Below are positions 24,238-35,639 of a DNA stretch of 64,000 bases, one piece after another; position 1 is the stretch's first letter, and the number at the start of each line of letters is the position of its first letter. The position numbers were made by a program, and so were the translations under genes. The stretch is from Syncephalis fuscata (taxonomy: Eukaryota > Zoopagomycota > Zoopagomycetes > Zoopagales > Piptocephalidaceae): NCBI GenBank assembly GCA_025786725.1, contig JAHLTZ010000014.1, positions 124,001 to 188,000 of the forward strand. The letters are read 5' to 3'. The notes under the pieces are model-generated. The model had not been told where the DNA came from and did no database searches. It worked only from the letters and a program-made list of their open reading frames with translations.

Positions 24238-25005
24238 TCAAGATGTGGCAAACTCCGTCCAAGGTCTTTCACTCCGTTCTGTATCTTCAAGCGAATCTTG
24301 CTGGCTAATGGCGCGTAGAACTGCCTTTTTACTCGATTCTTGTAATTCACCTGTTACTAGCAATTCTTCTAGAACAAAATATGCCTAATACAAAGGGTAA
24401 TAGGAATAAGTAACATGCAATTCAATAGTAGTAAATACTTACTTTTTGGAAATTAAAGATCAGATCAAGTTCACAAACCTATTCATATAACATTAATAAA
24501 TATAATGGAGTGATGATAATAGATGACTACTAACATTGCCGAAATAACGATCAAGTATCTCAACATAGCGATGTACAATTTCTAGCGTAATAAGCTCGTT
24601 ATCATCTTGATCAATACCGGCCATAAAGAATAAACTAGCATAGCTATAATATACACACACATATATATATATGAATACATAAATATCATTAATGACATTG
24701 CTATAACTTACCGTCTATAAACAACCTTTGTATCTATAGCCATAACTATTAGAACCGTCTCTATTTAGTCTCATTCTAAATTGGCACCTACCTTTATACT
24801 CGATTATATTGCACATTTTCGGTTTACGTGCCAGTACAAGTTGAGTGACATCTTTAGTAATCTTGTTGCGATCCCGTGGTGATAGTGTTTGATACCATTT
24901 GGACAGACGCACTTTGCCCTGTTTACTTACAAGTAAAACAAAGTTAATCTAGTAACATACTATTTAGTATATACATCATGTGGCTCAGCCACTACTTACA
25001 GCCAT
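24238..25005 (-). CDS. AP-1 clathrin adaptor sigma subunit
   Basis: Small chain of the AP-1 adaptor, which sorts cargo at the trans-Golgi network and endosomes. Splicing gives a two-codon first exon (ATGGCT, 25000-25005), then [27 protein letters not shown], then [35 protein letters not shown] and [14 protein letters not shown]. The end is [33 protein letters not shown] and a short tail to the TGA at 24238-24240. LARKPKMC is the AP-1 sigma form; AP-2, AP-3 and AP-4 differ there. No frame break was found. It is divergent from an adaptin mu gene starting only about 150 bp away, so the two may share a promoter. Confidence 0.88.
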
Positions 25006-25158
25006 AGTATAAGGTGTTTAAATGTTAAAGTGATGGTTGGAGGAAAGTGAAGAAGCAGCATGAGAGTCTACGTGGCATTCTGTCGCTTGTCTTTAACCAA
25101 CTGCCTTCATATCAATACGCCCTCTATTGTCTACACTCGTACCATTAATTACATTCAA

Positions 25159-27131
25159 ATGTTCTCACAGGTATTTATTCTCAATGAAGAGGGAACACCT
25201 TTACTACGCAAAGACTGTAAGTATATCGTCTACTGACTGGGTAATATACTAAGCAATAGCCATTGGTATATTGTTTGTCTCTATAACTTATTAGACCGTT
25301 ATGATACACCGTCCGATACACTTTTCCTACTAACTGACCGGTTACTCGAAAAGCTGGATACACCGCCGGTCTATCTTATTGATGACTTGTATATTGTTCA
25401 TATTCTATATGGTGAACTGTATATTGGAGGCTGTTCTCTTAATAAACCCTCGACTACTGAGGCCCTTGAAACGTTAACTCGACTGGGGCAACTTATTGTT
25501 GGTGTGTGTGGTGCACCAGAAGAAGCACTAATACGCAAACACGATACACTAGTCTATGAGTTACTCGATGAAGCACTGGTAAGAACATATCTATAATAAT
25601 ATAATCATACAATAATACAATAATACAATAATACAATAATACAATATTAATAGACTGATGGATATCCTACACGAATGACATTATCTGCTTTATCACAACA
25701 ATTAACTACAAATCATACAAAGCCTTTATTAAAATCACCATCACAACAAGGTGTTATGTCAAAATTATCACATTTTCTTACGGTAATACTATTTAATGTA
25801 AATAACTTATGAACTAATCTAATTTATTTAATCAATTAATAGGAGGATAAACACCAACAAGCACCACCAGCTACATCAAGATCAGCACTGGCCACAACAA
25901 CTGAACAATTTGAAGATGAAACATTGTATTTAGATATTATTGAACGAATCCATTGTATATTTGATGAAGATGCAAGTACTCTACTCATTATGTATTTATA
26001 GTGTTAACATTAATAATAATTACAGGGAGAGGTTATTAGATCAGTAGTGGACGGTGTTATTAAAACAAAGTGTTTTCTTGGTGGTAGATCTTTATTAAAG
26101 ATACAATTATCACCTAGATTATGTATTAATAATGCATCGGGCCAACCATTAAGTAGTTTATAATAACAACTAATATCGATTATTACTAACTGTCTTGATA
26201 GATTTGAACAAGAGTATAGATGCAGGTGTGGTACAGTTACGTGATTGTCGTCTACATGATAGCGTGGACCGTTCAGGTAAGAATATAATAATAAGCAACA
26301 ATGATATACTCAATAGCCAGTAATTAGCATTTGAAGAAGATCAAGTACTTAGTTTATATGCACCAGCCGGTGAACTAGTTATAGCCAGGTAAATAGTATT
26401 TGTATTAAATGTATATTAAATAGACTAATAACACCATTAATACTAGTTATCAAATAACTGATGATTTTATTGCACCCTTTCAAATTATTCCTATACTTGA
26501 GACATCCATGGAGGATCCACGTCGTATAACCATTCGTATACGTATTCGAGCTGATTTTACTTCAGAACGTACAGCAACTCAATGTACCATGACTATTCCA
26601 TTACCACGAGCAGTCACTAGGTAATTAGATTATATATAAATATGTATTTGTGTATATTGACATTTGATTATTAGTGCTTCTTCACAACTTGATGCTCTAT
26701 CTGAATTAACACGGAATATTATATTTGATCGAGAACAATCAAGACTTGTATGGCGTATGAACAATATACATGGTAGTACGGAAAGAACACTTACAACATC
26801 GGTAATGAACACTTTAAGGATTAAATATCTATTGCCATCGTTGTTAGTAACTAACAATTAACACATGTTATTTGTAGGCACTACTTGATCAACCGTGGAA
26901 AGAAGCTTTTCATAGTGAACTTAAAGCTATTCGGTAATGAAGAATAAGGATGATAGATTATTATTTTACTTATTACTATTGGCTATTAGATTGGATTTTG
27001 AAATTGCTAATTATACTTGTTCTACTATGGCGGTTACTCGTTTACGTATTCTTAATCAAGCAAATAGTACACCACCTCAACGATGGATACGCTATACAAC
27101 AACAACAGAAACATATCATCGTCGCTGGTAA
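25159..27131 (+). CDS. Adaptor complex mu subunit, most like AP-4 mu
   Basis: Medium chain of an adaptor complex. The N-terminal longin part starts MFSQVFILNEEGTPLLRKD. An intron gives DYRYDTPSDTLFLLTDRLLEKL, and the linker helix is VYELLDEALTDGYPTRMTLS. The mu homology domain follows: FEDETLYLDIIERIHCIFDEDAGEVIRSVVDGVIKTKCFLGG, LSLYAPAGELVIASYQI, FQIIPILETS, MTIPLPRAV and LVWRMNNIHGS. The end, PQRWIRYTTTTETYHRRW, resembles the AP-4 mu terminus (KWVRHL...DAYVIR) more than AP-1 or AP-2 mu. About ten short introns; all exons keep phase. AP-4 acts at the trans-Golgi network and is missing from most studied fungi, so the assignment deserves a tree. Its 3' end faces Elf1 93 bp away. Confidence 0.8.
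25602..25645 (+). repeat. (CAATAATA)n tandem repeat in an intron
   Basis: Five units of an ATACAATA-type repeat fill the intron following VYELLDEAL in the adaptin mu gene. Confidence 0.8.
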
Positions 27132-27224
27132 TCGTCTGTTCATACTGAATATATCCACTATATCCACTATATCCATTATAACTATTATAGCTATTATAGC
27201 TATTCTTATTAGTATTACAATAAT

Positions 27225-27841
27225 TTATCCAAATAAACCGTCATCATCCTCATCCTCATCCTCTTCATCATCTTCTGGATAATTAGCATATCGATTAGCA
27301 GAACTGGTATTTTTATCATCGTCGTAGTTTTCATCGTCTTCTTCATCTTCTTCATCGTCATAACCACGATCTCTTGTAACACTGCTACTTGTTTCTCTTC
27401 CGTTTCCACCTCTTAGATCATCCTCATTATCGCGACGTCGACCATAAGCGGATTGATCATGATCATCTTCCGCGTAATCTTGTCGTGAATCCTCTTGTTG
27501 AGCTGCTTCACATGCATCAATCCACTCGGAATAAACATCAACTGGTTCTGATAAATCTATATGCTTATTAACAAGTTTTTATTGTTATTAATAGACGCAA
27601 GTACTTACAATTGATAGAAGTTTGCCAACTAGCTGAGCATACACGACATAATACGTTTCCAACTTTACTTTCTTTGTCACTTTATAAATCTGCTTATTAA
27701 TCATTGTTATCGCGTATTTATACGATCTTACAGTTTAACATCAATAGATTTTTCGTGATTACAAAAAATACAGCTGAATTGTTTATCAAGCTTTTGACGC
27801 ACACGCGTCATGGGTTTACGTGCCGATTTACGCTTGCCCAT
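27225..27841 (-). CDS. ELF1: Transcription elongation factor Elf1 (ELOF1)
   Basis: Zinc-ribbon factor that travels with RNA polymerase II and acts in elongation and transcription-coupled repair. The basic start [10 protein letters not shown] is followed by [16 protein letters not shown]. After an intron comes [15 protein letters not shown], so the two CxxC pairs of the ribbon are complete. A second intron precedes [21 protein letters not shown], the family signature. The last exon adds a long acidic tail of about 85 residues ([15 protein letters not shown]...), as in fungal Elf1 and unlike the short animal ELOF1. Start ATG at 27839-27841, TAA at 27225-27227. Head-to-head with the nuclease gene, about 265 bp between start codons. 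Confidence 0.93.
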
Positions 27842-28106
27842 GCTGAATAAAACACAGAAATAGCAATAGAGGAAATGGAAAGAAAAATAAGTGTAGAATA
27901 GATGAAGAAAGTGAATCTAGTAAAAATATAATATAACAAAGCTTCAAGCTAAAGACCACGTGTTGGCGTATTCTTTGGCTATTTTGACTTTATCAAAAGG
28001 CCGCCATTTGTTACTACTACGCTTATAGTTACATTCTTTGTCATTGATACTAAGTCTGGTTGTAAACAAGTGGGCACCAGGTCACTACCTGTTGTTTAAT
28101 TCATCT

Positions 28107-29587
28107 ATGGGCGTGCGCGATCTAACGCGTCTTTTGCAGCGCTTTGCGCCTACAGCAATTAATGAACACCATGCCCATCGATACCGTGGCTGGTCGGTAG
28201 CAATCGACGCAAGTCTTTATATTCATCGCTTTGTTTATGCCGGACATCTACAGTACGCATATCCACATGTTGTAGGATTCTATGGTTTGTGTCGTCATTT
28301 GCAGGCCTGGAAAATACGTCCGATATTTGTATTTGACGGTGAGCAACGCGCCGAGACAAAGCTACGCGAAAGTGAACGTCGTCGACGTTTAAAGGATCAA
28401 ACTGAACGAGAACTGCATATGGCTCGTGAAAGAGCCGAACGACTAAATCGTCTTAGTGTATTAATGAATGACATCGATCGTCTTAATGAATCGGATAAAC
28501 GTTTATTAAGTTACCGTGCCAAAAAATGCTGGTATGAGGTTACTGGAGAGACACCAGCACATCCAATTATGTCATCAGAATTAGATAGTGAGGCTGCACC
28601 GGCATCGGTTGAAATAGCTTTAACGAATTTACGAGAATTAATACAGGAAGCATCGACGGTATCGACAACTAGTAAAGTGTCAACAACACCCACCACCGGT
28701 GAGCTACATCGACAACGAGCAGCAGCAACAGAAGCTTTACCACCAACAAAAACTTACAAATACTTGGAGGATTTGAACAGCGTTTACTAAAGGGATTGCC
28801 TTATAGCACAGTAGCTACAGATGATACATCGACCCAGGAGAAGTTTAAACAGCGTATGGAACGTATTATTACAGATAATCACAATACATTAGTATCATTA
28901 GAGAAACGGGCAGCCTATGTTACAGGAGACCTTGTAGCCGATGTTAAACGTTTAATTGAACTATGGGGCTTTCTTCATATGAGTTCGGGCAGCTATGAGG
29001 CCGAAGCAATGTGTGTTAGTTTAGCAGCAGCAGGTATTTCGCAAGCAACCGTTTCAGAAGATACAGATGCAGCAGCTTTTGGCGATTATCCGCTACTGCG
29101 CTACTTTTACGTACGTGACCGACCTGTACTTGAAATGAACTTTGGCCTTGCCCGACAAGCATTAGGCATGACAAAAAGCCAATTTCTTGATATGTGTATT
29201 TTATGTGGCACTGATTTCTCTAGCACCCTCGAGGGTATTGGACCAATTCGAGCGCTAAAACTAATCCAGAAACATGGTAGCATTGAGGAAGTTATTAAGG
29301 CAGTAGGAGGAAAGCACCCGCCCCGAACCGGATTTGATTTTGAGCAAGCACGTCGTGTTTTTACCAGTTTGCCACCCATTCCTCAAGAACTATTTCTTCC
29401 TGCTGGTTCAGGCAGTAGAATTCCTGTCCAGCCAGAAAATGCCGAACTTATGGCTTTCCTCGAGCAATTTGAAGTAGAAACTGATATTGAACTAACGGGT
29501 AATGCTTATTATGAAGGAGCCGGTTCAGATTTCGATGGTATCGGGCCTGATCCATTTTCATCGTCTGCATCAGTGTCATTATCGTAG
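28107..29587 (+). CDS. XPG/FEN1-family structure-specific nuclease, one frame break
   Basis: N-region starts MGVRDLTRLLQRFAPTAI with acidic residues in VAIDASLYIHRF and IFVFDGEQ. The I-region has SYEAEAMCVSLAAAGI and SEDTDAAAFGD, ILCGTDF supplies a further Asp, and the helix-hairpin part is EGIGPIRALKLIQKHGSIEEV. So the metal-binding acidic set of the superfamily is present. Between N and I regions lies a linker of about 200 residues with a charged helix (RESERRRRLKDQTERELHMARERAERL) and a Ser/Thr-rich part. That is longer than in FEN1 or EXO1 but far shorter than in XPG. It is not clearly FEN1, EXO1, GEN1 or RAD2, so I leave it unassigned. The ATG at 28107 is chosen because the family begins MGV. 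One base seems missing near 28765. No introns. Confidence 0.85.
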
Positions 29588-29679
29588 TTTTATTCATTAA
29601 ATTAAAGTGTTTTTTAGTAACTTTTCTCCTTCTTTTACCATTTTAATTTGTAGTGCTTTTATAACAACACTTTATATCA

Positions 29680-30770
29680 ATGCACTTATTGATGCGTCAA
29701 AGACAATTAAATTATCGTATAGTGTCGATAATAGGAATGAATTTGAATGGTTATCGATCAATGAATAGCAATTTATTAAGAGTAATACCAAAAAATATGT
29801 TTAATAGACCAATGAGTACAGCATCAATGGTAGCCTCGATTGTCATAGGTGTTCCGCTAACTGTATACTTGTACAAATGTCTTGTTATGACATTGTTTCA
29901 GCGACGTATTATTTACGTATCTTATCTACCACCTGGCGCGCGTCAACCAACACCTTTAAGTGAATTATCTAAAACAAATGAGTTGGGCAGCTTACGTGGT
30001 GAAGAAGTATTATTAAAGTCAAGATATAACACTCGCTTGCAAGGCTATGTATTTAATCAGTCTAAAACTCCATCAATTAATAATACATTGAATCGACCGC
30101 CAATTATTATTTACTTTCAAGGAAACGCTGGTAATATGCTTCATCGTATTCCAGTATTTGAGCGAATACTTTCACCGCTACCCTTTGGTACGTGTATTGT
30201 AGCAATTCATACACGTGGATATGGTGGGTCTGGTGGGCGACCAACTCAGCACGGTATACGTAATGATGCACTACGTATTCTCGACTATACTATCGAGCGA
30301 TATCGTGACCGCCACTATTTATCTATGGACATAGTCTAGGCGGCGCTGTAGCTGCTCATCTAGTGCTTGATACACTTGGCCAGGTCCGTGGTCACTCAAT
30401 CCGTGGTTTAATACTTGAAAATACATTTACTAATATGGAAGCGCTAGTTGCTGCTGTGTTTCCTCGCTGGATGCCTTATAAATATCTTGCTCGTATTTTC
30501 TATACGATCGATGGGATACCGAACAGGCTATAAGTAAAGCATCAACATCACTGCCTCCTTGTTTATTTTTATCGGCGATAAAGATGAATTAGTTCCTTCG
30601 TGGATGACTCGTCGACTTGCTCATTTAATAGAAGCAACCAATTCACCACGACCGATAGTGCATCAGTTTGTACTGGCCTACACGAAAATACATTTATGCA
30701 ATCGGGCTATGGTAAGGCAATTGAACAGTTTATTCGAAATACTATGCTGAAAAATAATACTAAGCCGTAA
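29680..30770 (+). CDS. Bem46/ABHD13-type alpha/beta hydrolase, four frame breaks
   Basis: Membrane-anchored serine hydrolase of the Bem46 family (polarity-related in fungi, ABHD13 in animals). A transmembrane segment lies near residues 48-70 (ASMVASIVIGVPLTVYLY). Then come IIIYFQGNAGNMLHR (oxyanion region), HTRGYGGSGGRPTQ, the nucleophile motif YGHSLGGAVAAH, the acid motif GDKDELVPSWMTRRL and the histidine in TGLHENTF, ending IEQFIRNTMLKN before the TAA at 30768-30770. The frame changes near 30323, 30508, 30573 and 30672. Each is repaired by one missing base and each side is typical family sequence. This is the most broken gene in the window; it could be a recent pseudogene, but the shared error type elsewhere favours assembly errors. 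Confidence 0.85.
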
Positions 30771-31210
30771 ATCATATGTAATTGAGCGAGTGAAAGTGCG
30801 TGAATATCATTGATTAATTTATAATGTGCACGATAGCGAAATGAATCAAATTTATAATAAATATAATTAGCGATAAACAAACAACTTTCCAATACTCAAA
30901 TCTTGCTTTGATGTATACATCTATAATAACTAATTTTCTAAACATACATATACAAGTAGAAAATAATGATTAAAATGTATATTTATTGTTTAAATATATA
31001 TATAGTGGTGTATGTTGTAATTGCTAATATAATAGAAAATGCGTAATAGTCATGCATGTAAAAGTCTTTCTCGATCTACGAAGCAACTGCCAAATTACTA
31101 CATAAGTTACTAAATCATTATTAAACAGCGTGTATATTAGTATGTAATGTACATATAATACACTGCAGTATTGAGCTGACAGTTATGCACCAGTATTAAT
31201 ACAATAATAA
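30771..31210. other. AT-rich intergenic DNA before the left inverted repeat
   Basis: No gene, RNA or repeat could be supported here. Confidence 0.5.
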
Positions 31211-32532
31211 ATATTTTTGTAGAACCAGCATATTTAATTTGTATCGCATGGTCAGGTTGTATATAACGTTAAAGTAAACACTAATAAATGCATTTCTACC
31301 ACCTGTAATGGATGATTGACATTGCCGCGCCATCTGTGTAATTGCCGGACAAATTGAAGTGAAGCTAGCATTGCATTGGTATGACATTGATATATTGGTA
31401 TACGTATGCTTCAAGCTTGATATGCTAACTAATGACTGTTTGCCGATGTGTAATGGGAAATTAGATCTTCAGATCATGGTAGGTTTAAACCAAACAATGG
31501 ATAAAATATTACACTGAGAGTGCTTATCTGCTAAATTTACATTAATAAAAGATAAATACAATAAGAATAAATGATTAATGTCTAATTAACTACGGTTTGT
31601 ATTACCAATCTAATGCTACTAGATTGTAGGTTGTACTTTAGATTAAACAGGTATGTGTTACACATATGCTATGCACTATGTGTGTTAAATAGCCTGATAT
31701 TAATAGAATGCAAGTGAGACTATATAATAATCATATGCCATGTATTGTGTGTTTAATAGTCTGGTATTAATAGCTCGTAAGCAGCATTGTATATTGACTA
31801 ACATATACGCTAAATATGCGATATGTACTGTATATATTTAACAACTCGTACCAATAGCTCGTAAGTGGCATTGTGTATTAGTTGACTATGCGCTAATTGT
31901 ATACTACTTACTGTGCGTGTTTAATATCCTAACATTGATAGGTTGTAAGTGGCACTGTGTATTAATCAACTATACAATAATTACAAGCCGTGTTTTTAAT
32001 AACAATATTAATAAAAAGCAAGTGTAATTGCATATCACCAATTTATACACTAATTGCATGCCATATATTGTATATATCTATGACACAGATTAACCAAGTC
32101 TTCAAGAAATTAGTATTGGTGGTGTAATTGGATTACTATTTCAATATATTTTAGGTATACTTTGGTGAAGGTCAAGACCATTTGGCAGCTGCCATTCAGT
32201 CCATTCACATATCAAGTTCTACCTAATGCTCTGATTTATCCATTTCTAATTAATGACGCCAATATATTACCGATAGGCCTGTATTTAGCTGTCTATTATG
32301 TTGATATTATGGCAATATGTTTTTGCAATATAGTCAACTATATTTATACATTTTCTATAAGCAACATCTTAGCTATTATTGTAATATAGCCAGTATGGTA
32401 TTATATTGGCATTAACATAGAATATTGTCACTATATAATATAAAAGTATGTGGTGAAATAGCCTATTTATTAGCATTATCATACTAATGTTACTGTAGCC
32501 ACGTGAATGTAAATATCACACAAGACTAATCA
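31211..32532 (+). repeat. 1.3-kb dispersed repeat, left copy (inverted to 49928-51243)
   Basis: This block matches the reverse complement of 49928-51243 almost throughout, with scattered substitutions and small indels (I estimate well above 90% identity by eye). The shared part starts near TATTTTTGTA[G/A]AACCAG and ends near CACACAAGACTAATCA; flanks outside these points differ. Inside are a block of degenerate tandem units (about 31670-32075) and two short reading frames with no recognised domain. No long terminal repeat, terminal inverted repeat or target-site duplication was evident. Probably a non-autonomous mobile element or solo remnant. Confidence 0.88.
31670..32075 (+). repeat. Degenerate 65-85-bp tandem units inside the left repeat
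   Basis: About five units share the pattern TGTGTGTTTAATA..., TAATAGCTCGTAAGTGGCATTGTGTATTA, then an ACTATACGCTAAT-like end. They begin near 31670, 31740, 31815, 31900 and 31980. The same units occur in the right copy, so the array is part of the element. Confidence 0.65.
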
Positions 32533-32762
32533 TCTTTACGATGCTCATTTAAGCACTATTTTATTACAGTTTACTACTTTATTTAATAATAAAACATTTT
32601 TAAAAACTTATTAGCAAGAATAAACCTTATTTTATCAGTTTTTGTTTATAAAGACATTGCTTGTTTAAATTATTGCACAAAAGAGTAAAGGAAAAGAAAA
32701 ATAAATAACAAATAAAACGCAAATATGTATATTTAATAAGTCGAAGTATTGTGACTTGTTGA
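32533..32762. other. Short AT-rich spacer
   Basis: Interval between the left repeat and the stop of the LEA2-like gene; nothing recognised. Confidence 0.5.
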
Positions 32763-33822
32763 TTAAATACGAAGGCTTTTGATACTTGATACCAGTTTAC
32801 GAACGGTAGGTGGACATGTAAATTTGACATAACGATCAAGCTTAATAATATTACCCAGAAACAATAACGGGCTCAACTTTGCTTCAACTGTATAATCAAC
32901 GTGTATCGGCTCAACATCACTAGAGCCTTGAACGCCACAGTGCTCCAAAACATGCGATAAAACTTGCTCAGACTCGATGGCATCCGGGTGTATCGATTGG
33001 TCCAGTTTGAACTGTAGCGTAAGCGGAAAGACCACCTCGACTGGTTTGTCAAGAGGTATATTGAGCTTTGATAGCGTGCCATTGAGCACCTTTACTTTGT
33101 AATCGCCAACCGTACCCTAAAAACAATTAGTTTACATTCACCGTATCGGATAATAAATAACTTACCAAAACCTCAATGTCTTCTAGCTGAATGCCATAGT
33201 ATCCTTCATTTGTGATACTTAGCCGTGCCTCCATGTTAATTCGTACTAAACCGACCGGTGATGATAGAGTACCCGATTCCAATGCTATATCATTTTTGCC
33301 ACTAGGTGTACGTGCTATCTCTAGCGATACAAGTTTGAACTGCGGCTTGCGTGGATAAAGAAAGAAGCCGCCTATCCCTAGTGCTACCAACAGTATGAAT
33401 ACAACAAAGAAAAATAGGCCTGCTGCACGACGAGATTTGAAATGAAGACAATGCAATGTTCGGTATCCATTCGATGATGCTGATTTTTTGCTATCTGGAA
33501 TAGTACAAACAATATCGTTAACATTGAGCGTATTTACTTGTGTATCCTCGCTAAAGCTTCTAGCTCCTGTGTTGAGAATAGGAAAAGAAGCCAATGACGA
33601 TGAAAAACTCGATTCATGTTGTATCCGGTAACTATGTTGATCGGTTAGAGCTATTACAACGGTTGAAATACTGCCAAGAGAAGCACGAGAATCCGTCGGG
33701 CTTACTGGGAAATCCAGACTATAAGTATCACTAGAAAGCGCTGTCGTTGCTTTATTAGATACATTATCGTGTGCAAGGCCGTTTTCCATGGACATTCGTA
33801 GATAGAGTTGCTTAAACTTCAT
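32763..33822 (-). CDS. Single-pass membrane protein with LEA2-like domain
   Basis: Two exons. The first holds a long Ser/Thr-rich cytoplasmic N-terminus, a basic stretch (HFKSRRAAG), one transmembrane helix (LFFFVVFILLVALGIGGFFL) and the start of a beta-rich domain (PQFKLVSLEIARTP... VRINMEARLSITNEGYYGIQLEDIEV). After the intron (about 33118-33167) the domain continues with GTVGDYKVKVLNGTLSKLNIPLDKPVEVVFPLTLQF, VDYTVEAKLSPLLFLG and TCPPTV. The alternation and the xNEGYYGIQL pattern resemble the LEA2/WHy fold found in fungal vacuolar and ER membrane proteins. The exact role is unknown. The start may be the ATG at 33822 or a second at 33792. Confidence 0.72.
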
Positions 33823-34581
33823 GTGTGGTATGCTATTGTAGAATTGTGGTGCTTTTCTTTAACAAATGTTTGCGTAATTCAGTCACGTATTAATAAAATT
33901 ATAATGCTGATAATAGGAAAATGCTGAAAAAAGTATGATAATGCCAAGTGTCAACAAGCTGCATCAGTCTAGTTGTATGGCATTTATATAAACTTTTACT
34001 TGTTTCAATAGAACTCACGATTCTTTGTCTACGCACAGTGATATTTTATCACGCTACTAATTTTGTTATCTGCACAAGACCCAGATAGCGTTGATGTTAA
34101 CTATTGTCAAGGACAGACAACCACAGCTGTATCAAGACCTGTTTTACAGAATGTAGTATAGTTGCACATTTAATGTATTTATAATGTCACAAAAATAAAT
34201 GGCACTATTTACTGACAAAGGAGTGTTTAAAAATAGATGAAAATACCGGTTATACTTGTTGCACACATAAACGCATGATTTTCTATCTTATAATAAGGCA
34301 TTAGTATTCGCGCTAGTAGTAGAATGTAGTCGATAGAAATGTAAAAACATTACAATAAACAATATGAAAGCAACACCATGTATTTAATATGCCAAAAAAC
34401 CTAGCAATTCAATTGGTAGGCAACGTGTACAAGTGGATTAAAGGAAAGAAAGCGAAAAAAAGAGAAGAAAGGTTGGCATGTTGGTGTAGAAAGTAGCGAT
34501 TTGGCAAATAATTCAAAGACGACGCACGCACATAGAGACATACAGACGAAAAGAAACAGCTTAGCTGACCACTATTGGTGT
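33823..34581. other. AT-rich intergenic region
   Basis: No supported gene. The two short frames at 34409-34731 overlap the real CAP exon on the minus strand or are noise. Confidence 0.55.
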
Positions 34582-35295
34582 TTAGTCGGAATAGGTGATA
34601 GCCTGGGGACATTTTTCGTACTTGGTCTGTTTGCCATTGTTGCCCGTGTTCAGCGTCCAGTAAAGTGTGCCACCGCGATCAAAAATACCAATACCAACAT
34701 GTGTATTTGTTGCTTCATCATATTATCATGATGAACTATATAGACAATCGAGTAGATTAGTATTGCCAATCATTGTTGAGCAAAATAGTAAACTTACTTT
34801 GTGATCCCATCCACGTGGAAAACACTTCCTCAGGCGATTTTTGGCCTGCAGCAATATTCTCCGTTGGATCTTGGTAAAGATTGCCGCTTACAGTACGAAT
34901 ACGATCTATGTACGTCGATTGATTTGAACCACGGTGGCTCATCAGGCTGTGAGTTCCCAAAAAGTTACTATGGCCCATGGCAGCCGCTGTTAATCGTCTA
35001 TCCATAAATGAAAATGGTTCATTAGTTTGTAGTCGTTATTAAACACATAGTCTACTTACTGGCTGAGTCCTAAAATACTAAGATTGTTTCGGGCACGCTC
35101 TTCATTAATGAGACAAAGCAAACGACAGGTGTGGCTATCAAAATTGCGTCGTTGAAGCTTAGCCATGTTATGGCCTTCGTGTGGAGCAGCATCGACCAAG
35201 GCATATTGTTGAGATCCAATGTTGGCAGTGAGTAGCAAGCTACTCATAGCGACCACGGCAGCGGCAGAAGCGAGGCGATCAAGACCGAGCAACAT
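34582..35295 (-). CDS. Secreted CAP/SCP (PR-1-like) protein
   Basis: Signal peptide in the first 30 or so residues (MLLGLDRLASAAAVVAMSSLLLTANIG). The CAP domain follows: CRLLCLINEERARNNLSILGLSQ, spliced to RLTAAAMGHSNFLG, HSLMSHRGSNQSTYIDRI, TENIAAGQKSPEEVFSTWMGS and, in the last exon, NTHVGIGIFDRGGTLYWTLNTG. The conserved CAP histidines and the HVGIG...YWT motif are present. Extracellular proteins of this family bind sterols or lipids and are often linked to host interaction in fungi. Introns near 34996-35058 and 34691-34796. Start ATG 35293-35295, TAA 34582-34584. A TTTAAAAGG element lies about 140 bp upstream on the same strand. Confidence 0.85.
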
Positions 35296-35639
35296 ATTGA
35301 AGTATTAATTGATAGTGTTATTTCTTCTCGTTTATCAAGGAATTATATTTTGCAAAAAACAACGACTAGCACAACTAGAGATTACACGGGGATGGATATA
35401 ATGTGTCAGTAGCTATTGTGCATGCCAACATCTCCTTTTAAACGTCGGCGTTTATCTTTTTCTACTTACGTGTATTTAAAATATATAGCAAAAATTGACA
35501 GTGTCACTGGGTGGCGGCAGTATTATAGTACGCGTGTATAAACAACGTGTTGATTACAGTTATTATAAGCTAAAGGATGTGCAGTGTAGATTAATAAAAA
35601 GGAGCAGAAATTCCAAGTAGAATCTAAGGATGTACTGTG

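Noticed and set aside
31196-31414. 72-codon minus frame in the left repeat as a transposase fragment
   Set aside because: No motif of any transposase or reverse transcriptase, and it does not stay open over the matching part of the right copy with confidence.
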